From JAAERC01 sp965602655 (GTDB lineage Bacteria > Zixibacteria > MSB-5A5 > GN15 > PGXB01), in assembly GCA_965602655.1 (NCBI GenBank), contig CBFCZE010000084.1, forward strand, positions 1-12,192: a stretch of 12,192 nucleotides of DNA, written 5' to 3'. Positions 1-7,121 of this stretch are shown here, piece by piece; within the stretch, counting starts at the first letter, position 1, and each line of letters opens with the position of its first letter. The notes below the pieces were generated by a model. The model made no database searches, had not been told where the DNA came from, and was given only the letters and a program-made list of their open reading frames with translations. The position numbers were made by a program, and so were the translations under genes.

Positions 1-87
1 ATATTATAATAAACAGATGGGGGAAATGCCAGTTTGTCAGAAACTATTTAATAAAAAGGGTATAATCTTAATCAAGTGAATATATTT

Positions 88-777
88 CTACTCACCGATA
101 ATCAGCTTGAAGCCCTTGCCGTGAATATTGATGATTTCAATACGGCTGTCGTCTTTTAGGTATTTCCTGAGTTTGGAAATAAATACATCCATACTGCGTC
201 CATCAAAATAGCTTTCAGAGCCCCATATTTTTTTCAGGGCCGCGCTTCGTTCAAGGACTCTATCCTGATTCAAACATAATAGCCGCAGAAGCTCCGATTC
301 CTTTGAGGTCAGATTGTATTGATTAGCTTTACCTTTTAATATTTGCCTTTTGCTGTCAAAGCTGAATTTACCTATATCAAAAGATGTCTGAGACTGTTTT
401 TGGCCTGCACCAACGGTTCTTTTTAAGACCGCCTGGATTCTTAAAATCAGTTCCTCAACGCTGAACGGTTTGGTGATATAATCATCACAACCGATTTGGA
501 AACCTTCGATTTTATCTTCTCTTAAAGATTTCGCCGTCAGGAAAATCAACGGGATATCAGTATCCTTTTGCCTGACCTTCCGGGCAAAGGAAAAACCATC
601 CATCTTCGGCATCATGACATCGACCAGGCAGAGATCATATTCCTCTTTGTGAAAAGCGGCCATCCCGTCTTCGCCGTTTACGGCCAGAGTGACTTTATAG
701 CCGTTCAGTTGAAGATGTTCCCGAATTATCAGACCAAGATTCGGATCGTCTTCCAAAAGCAAAATTTTATGCATCAT
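88..777 (-). CDS. OmpR/PhoB-family response regulator (receiver + winged helix)
   Basis: This is a cytoplasmic transcription factor activated by phosphotransfer from the adjacent kinase. Counting from the second of two adjacent ATGs (774), the receiver domain has the acidic pair D9-D10, the phosphoacceptor D52 in LVDVMMPKMDG, the switch T80 and the conserved K102 in TKPF. All key residues are present. Residues ~130-228 form an OmpR-type winged helix: LTSKESELLRLL, then the recognition-helix stretch SMDVFISKLRKYL, then the wing IINIHGKGFKL. The SYFDGRSMDVFISKLRKYL segment resembles the RprY type of Bacteroidota. An in-frame ATG at 837 would add 20 residues that belong to no receiver fold, so I start at 777 (774 is equally possible). 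The start overlaps the kinase stop at 767-769. No good SD sequence is visible, so translational coupling to the kinase is likely. Probable target: the phased repeats at 2448-2483 (inference). Confidence 0.95.
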   Translation of the reverse strand: MMHKILLLEDDPNLGLIIREHLQLNGYKVTLAVNGEDGMAAFHKEEYDLCLVDVMMPKMDGFSFARKVRQKDTDIPLIFLTAKSLREDKIEGFQIGCDDYITKPFSVEELILRIQAVLKRTVGAGQKQSQTSFDIGKFSFDSKRQILKGKANQYNLTSKESELLRLLCLNQDRVLERSAALKKIWGSESYFDGRSMDVFISKLRKYLKDDSRIEIINIHGKGFKLIIGE

Positions 778-2434
778 TTGTTTTTCTGTTTCGCCGGAAA
801 ACAGGTAATAATATCTCGGCGCAGGTTCCTTCGCCATATCTGCTTTTTAGCGATATTTTACCCCCATGTGCTTCCGCCATCAGTTTTACATAACTCAGTC
901 CCAGGCCAAACCCCTTGATATCGTGAATATTGCCGGTCGAAACCCGATAATATTTTTTGAAAACCATTTTTAAATCTTCAGGACTTATTCCTCGGCCTTT
1001 ATCATCGACAGTAATACAAATATTATTTTCGACATTTTTAGTCGTTACCGTAATATTGGGATTATCTGGCGAATACTTAATAGCGTTATCCAGAAGATTA
1101 AAAATTATATTTGAAATATGATCTTTATCAGCCTCCAAGACAAAATTATCCGCATCCAATGAATATTTAATACTTCCGCCGCGGTTTTCAATCTGAAGCG
1201 CGATATTGTTAATTGCATCGCCAACTATTTTATGGATATCAACCTTGGTTAACTTCAGCTCAAAATCACCCTCTTCCAGAGTAGCCATCTGTAGAATTTT
1301 TTCGGTCTGACGCCGCAAACGGGCGTTTTCATCAAGAATCATTTTTGAAAATTTGGTGACCTTCTCTTTGTTTGTTATTATATCGGGTCGAACAATGGCC
1401 TCACACGCCAGGGCAACCGTTGATATCGGTGTTTTAAACTCATGGGTCATATTGTTGACAAAATCAACCATCAGCGAGGCGTTTCTTCTTTGATTTATTA
1501 ATGTTCTAATAATATAGATAAAGCAGAAGATGAGAATAATCAAAAATATTGTGGTTAAAATCAGCATCGGCCCAAGCTGGCGCCAGACATAAAAATCGCC
1601 GGATGGAAAATATATAAGAAGCTCACTTGGCGGGATTAAAAGATCAAGGGGGAAAAGACGGGTTCTAAATTCACTGGCCAAAAGCTCATTTTCGTATTGC
1701 TCAGGTTTTGGCCAGAGGGAATCTATACCCTTGGTTTTTATGGAGTAAACATAATCCAGTTCTATCCCGGCTTGTTTCAGGCTGGATTCAAGAACCGAGT
1801 CGAGCAAATCAGGATCAATTCTTTCCTGAATCGAAGCTAGTGAATCTTTCCAGAGCTTATCCAACACCCTTTCGAGAAAACTGATTCGGAGACTGTCGTC
1901 ATCGGCCTGAATTCTATACATTATCTGTCCGCTATCAGGCAAATCATGCTCAAGATGAATTATCCCGGGTCGATCAAGCTCTACATCACCGACAATTGTC
2001 GAATCGACACGACATGCCGAATCGGGTATAATAAATGACGTTAATTCAAGCTGTTTAAATACTGCGTTGGAATCGTCCAAGCAGATATTTGTATCATTTG
2101 AGATTACCATTATTTTTTGCGGGACAGTGTCATTATAGCTTCCTCGAAGGACTTTGGCATACATACTTATATTCTTGTCAAGAAGTGAGTCGCCGGCAAT
2201 TTCGAAGGCGGTAATTGTCGCCTCATATGTATCTATCGCCTGGACAACTAATGTTAAGGCGCTGGATACGTTATGACGGAAGGTTTGCTCTTTAAGCGTT
2301 TTTGTACTACCCAACAGAGTTACCTGAAGGACTATCAAACCGGCCATTGATATCACAATCAGGGCTACGATAATACCGACTATTTTTTTTGATAACGCCA
2401 TAATTCTGGTTCTATTATACGCAAAAAATCTCAA
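767..2434 (-). CDS. Membrane sensor histidine kinase, partner of the adjacent regulator
   Basis: This is an inner-membrane sensor kinase of 555 residues. TM1 is at ~17-40, a periplasmic sensor region of about 245 residues follows (~42-286), and TM2 is at ~288-312. The HisKA domain carries the phosphorylated His331 in MTHEFKTPIS, a motif typical of Bacteroidota kinases such as RprX. The HATPase domain has the N box (N442, N446, N450 in NIIFNLLDNAIKYSP), the G1 box DDKGRG (477-482) and the G2 box GFGLGL (508-513), so it should be active. I recognise no named fold in the sensor region, and the ligand is unknown. The TTG start at 2434 is chosen because GAGGTG lies 5 nt upstream; the in-frame ATG at 2401 has no SD. 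The gene is cotranscribed with the regulator, with overlapping ends. The phased array begins only 2 nt beyond its ribosome-binding site, so autoregulation is plausible. Confidence 0.94.
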   Translation of the reverse strand: MRFFAYNRTRIMALSKKIVGIIVALIVISMAGLIVLQVTLLGSTKTLKEQTFRHNVSSALTLVVQAIDTYEATITAFEIAGDSLLDKNISMYAKVLRGSYNDTVPQKIMVISNDTNICLDDSNAVFKQLELTSFIIPDSACRVDSTIVGDVELDRPGIIHLEHDLPDSGQIMYRIQADDDSLRISFLERVLDKLWKDSLASIQERIDPDLLDSVLESSLKQAGIELDYVYSIKTKGIDSLWPKPEQYENELLASEFRTRLFPLDLLIPPSELLIYFPSGDFYVWRQLGPMLILTTIFLIILIFCFIYIIRTLINQRRNASLMVDFVNNMTHEFKTPISTVALACEAIVRPDIITNKEKVTKFSKMILDENARLRRQTEKILQMATLEEGDFELKLTKVDIHKIVGDAINNIALQIENRGGSIKYSLDADNFVLEADKDHISNIIFNLLDNAIKYSPDNPNITVTTKNVENNICITVDDKGRGISPEDLKMVFKKYYRVSTGNIHDIKGFGLGLSYVKLMAEAHGGKISLKSRYGEGTCAEILLPVFRRNRKTNDA

Positions 2435-2439
2435 AGAAA

Positions 2440-2445
2440 CACCTC
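2440..2445 (-). promoter_or_regulatory. Ribosome binding site fixing the kinase TTG start
   Basis: On the minus strand GAGGTG lies 5 nt before TTG at 2434. The competing in-frame ATG at 2401 is preceded only by an A-rich, SD-less stretch. This site therefore decides for the TTG start. Confidence 0.7.
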
Positions 2446-2447
2446 AA

Positions 2448-2483
2448 TTAACATTTCTTAACAATTGGTAACATAAGTTAACT
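2448..2483. repeat. Phased tandem operator-like array, four hexamers at 10-bp steps
   Basis: Read on the plus strand, the hexamers are TTAACA (2448), TTAACA (2458), GTAACA (2468) and TTAACT (2478), each separated by 4 unrelated bases. A degenerate fifth unit, GAAACG, is in register at 2488. The 10-bp period puts every copy on the same face of the helix. OmpR-family regulators are known to bind direct repeats of 5-6 bp with 10-11 bp periodicity (for example CpxR GTAAA-N5-GTAAA). The array sits between the two-component genes and the divergent transporter operon. It would cover about -81 to -46 of the plus-strand promoter candidate. Binding by the adjacent regulator is inferred, not shown. Confidence 0.7.
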
Positions 2484-2516
2484 ATGTGAAACGCAACCTG
2501 TTAGTTATTTATCAAG

Positions 2517-2522
2517 TATAAC
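2517..2522 (+). promoter_or_regulatory. Candidate -10 element for the transporter operon
   Basis: TATAAC matches the sigma70 -10 consensus at 5 of 6 positions. No -35 match is visible at 16-18 bp spacing (CAACCT or a neighbouring hexamer). A weak -35 with an operator-like array immediately upstream fits an activator-dependent promoter. The predicted transcription start is near 2529, giving a leader of about 40 nt. Confidence 0.4.
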
Positions 2523-2568
2523 AAAATAGAAACAAAAATTATTCAAGCCAAATTGGAGGAGAGTCAAA

Positions 2569-3354
2569 ATGAACAGACTCTGGCAAAAAAAAGGATTCAT
2601 CAAAAACAGTGTAATTTTAATGGCCCTGTTTATGCTCTGGTTGCCGTCCCAGGCACAGGTTATCAAAACGATGACTTTGGGCGGTGAGCCGGGAGAAATC
2701 TTCATGCTTCCGGAGGTGGGCGCTATTATTGTCAAATCTGATGATGGCCCGAAAGTGGAGATGGTTCTTCCTTCGGACCAAAGGCCTGAGAATTACAAGG
2801 CGGTGGATATTCAGGCCGGCGATATTATAAAGATGTTTAACGGCAAGAGTATGAAAATGGTATCGCTGATGGAGGAAACATATAATGCTTTGGGTATTGG
2901 AGATGAGTTAAAATTCGGCGTTCGCCGGGACAAAGATATTTTTATTGTAAAATTTACCAAAATGGATCCCAAGGATGCGCCCGGAAAGATGATGATTAAA
3001 ACATTTCCGGCTCCCGGCGGCGGTGATATTGGTAATATAATTCCGGATCTTGTTGAATTGGGTATTGTTCTTTCTGAAAAAGATGGACAGATATTTGTCG
3101 CCGATGTTATAACCGAGATGTCAACGGTTTTTGCTGGAAACCAGCCGGAAAACGGCGATCAATTAATTAAAATTCAATCCCATAAGATTACTTCGGCAAA
3201 AGAACTGACACAGATTTATGACAAAATAAAGGCGGGTGAGAAGGCTGATTTGATAATGTTACGGGGCGGAAAAGAAATTATTCTGCAATTTGAAAAACCA
3301 AAATCTGGCTGTGGTGCCAAACCGGTCAAAATTATTCAAAAGCAGGGGCAATAA
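2569..3354 (+). CDS. Secreted protein with two PDZ-like domains and no protease domain
   Basis: This is a 261-residue exported protein. A basic N-terminus, a hydrophobic core (~13-26) and a likely signal peptidase I site after SQA (29) indicate periplasmic location. Two regions read as PDZ-like. The first is ~75-130 (DIQAGDIIKMFNGKSMKMVSL, then ELKFGVRRDKDIFIVKF). The second is ~158-242 (ENGDQLIKIQSHKITSAKELTQIYDKI, then KADLIMLRGGKEIILQF). This layout is typical of PDZ pairs in HtrA/RseP-type proteins, but no Ser-His-Asp or HExxH protease motif is present. A scaffolding or substrate-binding role is more likely. The short tail contains a single Cys (SGCGAKP, ~246-252). The start has a strong SD (GGAGGAGAG, ~2555-2563). 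It is the first gene of the operon, with 2 nt before the next. The exact function is unknown. Confidence 0.85.
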   Translation: MNRLWQKKGFIKNSVILMALFMLWLPSQAQVIKTMTLGGEPGEIFMLPEVGAIIVKSDDGPKVEMVLPSDQRPENYKAVDIQAGDIIKMFNGKSMKMVSLMEETYNALGIGDELKFGVRRDKDIFIVKFTKMDPKDAPGKMMIKTFPAPGGGDIGNIIPDLVELGIVLSEKDGQIFVADVITEMSTVFAGNQPENGDQLIKIQSHKITSAKELTQIYDKIKAGEKADLIMLRGGKEIILQFEKPKSGCGAKPVKIIQKQGQ

Positions 3355-3356
3355 TC

Positions 3357-4859
3357 GTGCGGAAGAAATTTATTTATATCATAATAACATTTTGTCTGGC
3401 GACGCTTTTGGTTTCGGGTGTTTTGGCACAAACATATAATCCGTTTAATCAGCGCGATGACCAGTATCGGCTTCTTGGATTAAAGCGGGCCAAGGAGGCG
3501 TTTGAGATTGCCCGAACGGAATATGAACGCCAGCAAACACTTTTTGAAAAGGATTTAATTACCCGGGTTGAACTTGATCGGGCAAGATCCGTATTTTCTG
3601 ATGCTGAGGTTAATTATCAGCAATCGCTTCTGGCAGTTCTGTTTGAAAAACAATATATCTCGGTTACTTCGGCAGTGAAATATCATGGCCCGGACGGTTC
3701 CAAACGAGTTAGTTTGACACTGGCCAATACATCCGGCGGGACCGCCGAATTCAGAAAGCTGCTCAATATTGATGATGCCCTGTTTAGATCACTGCAACCA
3801 GATGTTATTAATAATGTCTATGTCTCACTTTTGAACGAAGAAAATGCCATTATCAGTCAGCCGTATGAGGCTAAAATCACGGAATTACAATATGGACAGC
3901 CTCAGAAGATTGATTTTGCGCTGCTTCAGGATGTTGATGCGGTGACAGTTTTTTTGATATACGGAAACGGCAATCAGCGAAGCATGAAAATCTTTTTGCA
4001 GAAAGACGCTACGGTAAATCAGGTGGCGGTTCAATCCGAGCAGTTTTCACAGGAGGTCGGGCTTGGCAAAAAAGCTGACTATGATTTGACTCTTGAACTT
4101 TTCAGTGGCACCAGTAATACTTATACGCTGGAGGTAGTCAATCTTCCCAGACAGATCAGCCGTCATTTTAAAGATGCTTCGGGACAGGTCCGCCTGCGGC
4201 AGGTTAAATTCACCGAAAGCAGCCGCACCAAGCAGGCTGTCTTGCAAATCGCTTTGCCAGATCGTTCTACCGACGAGGTTATTATGGATCAGCCGATTCC
4301 GTTCTATGTTCTGGCAATACCAAATGATAAAACCGATATATTTGCAGATGCCGGGACAAAGGAATGGACAGAAGAGGAATTAAAACAACTTGATGTTGGA
4401 TATGTCAGGTTGGAACTGCTTCCAAAAGGCAAAGGTGAACTTCTTGCCCGGGCACCCCAACTTTATCATTCGATTTTAGCCGATGAAACAGTTGAGATAA
4501 GTATTGATCTGCTAAACGAGGGCAGTCGACGGCTGGATCAGATAGAAATTCAGGCTGATGTTCCCTTGAACTGGACCAAAGAAATCACGCCATCAAATAT
4601 CAATTCATTGGAAATTGGGGAAGAGGCGCGGGTAAATCTGAAATTCAAGCCGCCGGAGGATATTTCGGTCGGAAAGTATGAGGTTCGTATTCAAACTTCA
4701 GGCTTGTCCAATGGGATTTTAATAAACGGAAGCGATAAAATAGCCACTGTCGAAATTCGACCTGAAACCAATATCTGGGGGACAATCTTAATAGTCCTCT
4801 TTATACTCGGTGTTGTCGGCGGCGTGATTGTCTATGGCGTTCGGTTGTCGAAACGGTAA
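3357..4859 (+). CDS. Periplasmic adaptor-like protein: helical hairpin + NEW3-like domain + C-terminal TM
   Basis: This is a 500-residue exported protein starting at GTG, 2 nt after the previous stop and probably translationally coupled (GGGG within the preceding gene end). The signal peptide spans ~1-25 (cleavage near VLAQ). Residues ~37-100 form an amphipathic helical segment whose YERQQTLFEKDLITRVELDRARSVFSDAE-like core closely resembles the hairpin tip of HlyD/RND membrane-fusion proteins. A long beta-rich middle (~105-365) is unrecognised. Residues ~372-468 look like a NEW3/NPCBM-associated (COG1470-type) Ig-like domain, with NEGSRRLDQIEI and PPEDISVGKYEVRI. A single TM helix at ~474-495 ends in RLSKR, leaving the bulk in the periplasm with a short cytoplasmic tail. 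NEW3 proteins are often encoded next to ABC-2 transporters. Here it probably links the permeases to a periplasmic client (inference). Confidence 0.8.
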   Translation: MRKKFIYIIITFCLATLLVSGVLAQTYNPFNQRDDQYRLLGLKRAKEAFEIARTEYERQQTLFEKDLITRVELDRARSVFSDAEVNYQQSLLAVLFEKQYISVTSAVKYHGPDGSKRVSLTLANTSGGTAEFRKLLNIDDALFRSLQPDVINNVYVSLLNEENAIISQPYEAKITELQYGQPQKIDFALLQDVDAVTVFLIYGNGNQRSMKIFLQKDATVNQVAVQSEQFSQEVGLGKKADYDLTLELFSGTSNTYTLEVVNLPRQISRHFKDASGQVRLRQVKFTESSRTKQAVLQIALPDRSTDEVIMDQPIPFYVLAIPNDKTDIFADAGTKEWTEEELKQLDVGYVRLELLPKGKGELLARAPQLYHSILADETVEISIDLLNEGSRRLDQIEIQADVPLNWTKEITPSNINSLEIGEEARVNLKFKPPEDISVGKYEVRIQTSGLSNGILINGSDKIATVEIRPETNIWGTILIVLFILGVVGGVIVYGVRLSKR

Positions 4860-4885
4860 AAGAATCATCAATAGGAGATACTATT

Positions 4886-5665
4886 ATGAGTAATAATCAT
4901 TTAGAAAGTATGACTCCGGCGCTTGAAGCTGTTAATTTGACTAAGCGGTATGAAGATGGAGTTCTGGCTCTGGATCACGTATCCTTTTCAATATCACCGG
5001 GAGAAGTGTTTGCACTTCTGGGTGGAAACGGTGCCGGCAAGACAACAGCCATAAATCTTTTCCTCGGTTTTCTCGAACCGACCGAGGGGGAAGCCAGAAT
5101 AAAAGGAATTGTCTGCCACAGGGAGCCGCTTGAGGCAAAAAAACAGGTCGCGTTTGTTTCAGAGAACGTGCGGCTTTATTCTAATTTTACGGCTCTTCAG
5201 AATCTTGATTTTTTTGCCAAACTTGGCGGCAAAAAAGATTATACAAAAAGCGATTATCGTGATGTCCTCCTTCGGGTCGGACTTTCGGCTGATGTCCATA
5301 ATAAACGTCTGGCCGGTTTTTCTAAAGGAATGCGCCAAAAATGCGGAATAGCGATTGCCATTTTAAAAGATGCCTCGGTCATATTGTTAGATGAACCGAC
5401 AGCCGGTCTTGATCCCAAAGCCGGCCGCGATTTTATCGAATTGATTAAATCACTTCGCGATGAAAACAAGGCAATTTTGATGTCAACTCATGATATTTTC
5501 AGGGCTAAAGAAATTGCCGATGTTGTCGCCATTATGGACAGCGGGCAGATAATAATGCAACAGACAGCTGAGGAAATAGCCGGTAAAAACCTTGAGCAAT
5601 TATATATGCAATATATGGCCGGCGGCGTCTCTATTGCAAATGCAACGGGAGTGACCAATGCTTAA
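4886..5665 (+). CDS. ABC-2 transporter ATP-binding protein (NosF/CcmA type)
   Basis: This is a cytoplasmic ATPase of 259 residues, the full length of a single-domain ABC-2 nucleotide-binding subunit. Walker A is GGNGAGKTT (46-54), the signature is FSKGM (145-149, a degenerate LSGGQ), Walker B is VILLDE (165-170), the D-loop is AGLD and the H-loop is H202 in STHD. The Q-loop position appears to be Glu (FVSENVRLY, ~90-98), as in NosF-like proteins. It would energise the two permeases encoded directly downstream, probably as a dimer of this single subunit on a permease heterodimer. AGGAGA (4873-4878) precedes the ATG by 7 nt. Its 3' end overlaps the first permease by 8 nt. The substrate cannot be deduced. 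Confidence 0.95.
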   Translation: MSNNHLESMTPALEAVNLTKRYEDGVLALDHVSFSISPGEVFALLGGNGAGKTTAINLFLGFLEPTEGEARIKGIVCHREPLEAKKQVAFVSENVRLYSNFTALQNLDFFAKLGGKKDYTKSDYRDVLLRVGLSADVHNKRLAGFSKGMRQKCGIAIAILKDASVILLDEPTAGLDPKAGRDFIELIKSLRDENKAILMSTHDIFRAKEIADVVAIMDSGQIIMQQTAEEIAGKNLEQLYMQYMAGGVSIANATGVTNA

Positions 5666-7100
5666 GGTGATAATTGAGAAAGAAATAAGAGATCTAATCA
5701 ACTCGACCAAATTTATAATTACTTTTGGCGCCTGTGCCTTACTGATAATAGTCGCCTTTTATATCGGGACGACCAGATTTAATCTGAATCAGGCATATTA
5801 TGAGGCGTCACGGGCCGAAAATACCAGGTCAATGGCGGGGCTTACCGAATGGAACGAACTGGAAAATACCCGAATATTTTTACCCCCCAAACCTTTGGCA
5901 TCACTGGTTTCCGGAGTTTCCAATGATATCGGACGGACGGCCATTATTGAGGGTCGTGGCAGTATTCCCATTGAGGACAGCCGCTATAATGAAGATCCTG
6001 TATTTGCTATTTTCAGGTTTTTGGATTTGGAATTTATTTTTAAGGTTATACTATCTTTATTTGCCATTCTTTTGGGTTATGATGCCGTGAGCGGCGAAAA
6101 AGAGCGCGGTACTCTCCGGCTTTCATTTGCCAATGCTCTTCCGCGTCAAACCTATATACTCGGAAAACTAATCGGGGGATTTGCTGCTTTGACAATCTCT
6201 GTCCTACCGGCCATAGCTATCGGAACTTTGATTATGCCGATGATGTCTGTTTCATTATCCGGCGATGAGTGGATAAGACTTCTTTTGATTATAATGACCG
6301 GGCTTCTTTATGCCAGTCTGTTTTTAACGCTGTCGGTGTTTGTGTCATCGCTGACCAGTCGATCGGCAAATTCGTTTTTAGTTCTATTGGTCATCTGGGT
6401 GATCTGTATTCATATCGTTCCCAGAGTTTCAGTTTTGCTGGCGGCGCGTTCGATTAATGTCCTATCCGTCGACGAAATCGCCTACCAAAAATCGAGCCTG
6501 CGGGCGCAATTGTTGGATGAGTTTACAGAAGGACTGGAGAATTATAAGTTTGAGGGCCCGACCGATGATTTTGACGCTTTATCAAGACAAATGAATACCT
6601 ATATTGATTCGCTCAGTGAGGTTCGCGATTCAAAAATGCAGAGTTTTTCGGGACGGCTCTATGAAGAAAGAGGTAATGGTCAAAAAACTCAGGAAAAGCT
6701 GGCCTTTTTTCTTGCCCGAATTTCACCGGCCACCTCGTTATCTTTGGCCACATCATATCTGGCCGGGACCTCTATCGGTCTGAAAAACAGATTTTACGAT
6801 GAGGCCAGAAGTTATCAGGGACAGTTTGGAAGTTTCATGAAAGAAAAAACTGGATTAATTACCGGCGGGGGAATTAAGATTCGACAATCTACGGCATGCA
6901 GCGGCGGCGGCGACGTAGAGGACAAAGCGGCCAAACCGACGGCGATTGATACCAGAGAACTCCCCGAATTCAAATATACCGATGTTACTCCCGCCGAATC
7001 GGTTAAGGCGGCAGTGGCTGATTTGGGCTTATTGCTGCTCTTTAATATGATATTTTTTGCCGGCGCATTTGTTGCCTTTGTCAGATATGATGTCAGATAA
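5658..7100 (+). CDS. ABC-2 type permease, first of two paralogues
   Basis: This is an inner-membrane subunit of 480 residues. TM1 is at ~18-37, a polar loop of ~90 residues follows, and the conserved NEDPVFAIFRFLDLEFIFKVILSLFAILLGYDAVSGEKERGTLRL-like block (~111-155) marks the ABC-2/NosY-type family. More TM segments lie at ~170-198, ~205-230 and ~238-262. A large soluble region (~263-450) precedes a last TM (~452-473) and the tail FVRYDVR. Within the soluble part, QEKLAFFLARISPATS and LAGTSIGLKNRF recur in the second permease. A Cys-containing, Gly-rich STACSGGGD (411-419) has no counterpart there. The ATG lies inside the ATPase 3' end (overlap ATGCTTAA), with GGGA at 5647-5650. It most likely forms a heterodimer with the next gene product (inference). 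Confidence 0.9.
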   Translation: MLKVIIEKEIRDLINSTKFIITFGACALLIIVAFYIGTTRFNLNQAYYEASRAENTRSMAGLTEWNELENTRIFLPPKPLASLVSGVSNDIGRTAIIEGRGSIPIEDSRYNEDPVFAIFRFLDLEFIFKVILSLFAILLGYDAVSGEKERGTLRLSFANALPRQTYILGKLIGGFAALTISVLPAIAIGTLIMPMMSVSLSGDEWIRLLLIIMTGLLYASLFLTLSVFVSSLTSRSANSFLVLLVIWVICIHIVPRVSVLLAARSINVLSVDEIAYQKSSLRAQLLDEFTEGLENYKFEGPTDDFDALSRQMNTYIDSLSEVRDSKMQSFSGRLYEERGNGQKTQEKLAFFLARISPATSLSLATSYLAGTSIGLKNRFYDEARSYQGQFGSFMKEKTGLITGGGIKIRQSTACSGGGDVEDKAAKPTAIDTRELPEFKYTDVTPAESVKAAVADLGLLLLFNMIFFAGAFVAFVRYDVR

Positions 7101-7121
7101 GATTATTATTGGAGATACGGT

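Noticed and set aside
61..66. Perfect TATAAT on the plus strand downstream of the response regulator
   Set aside because: No -35 match at 16-18 bp (TTGTCA at 34-39 is 21 bp away), and it would read antisense into the regulator gene; likely chance in AT-rich DNA.
778..837. N-terminal extension of the response regulator to an ATG at 837
   Set aside because: The 20 extra residues precede the canonical receiver start (HKILLLEDD) and would be encoded entirely within the kinase 3' end; family length fits the start at 777 or 774.
568..918. Plus-strand open frame of 116 codons
   Set aside because: It is the complement of the regulator and kinase genes, which have clear conserved motifs; its own translation shows no domain or SD.
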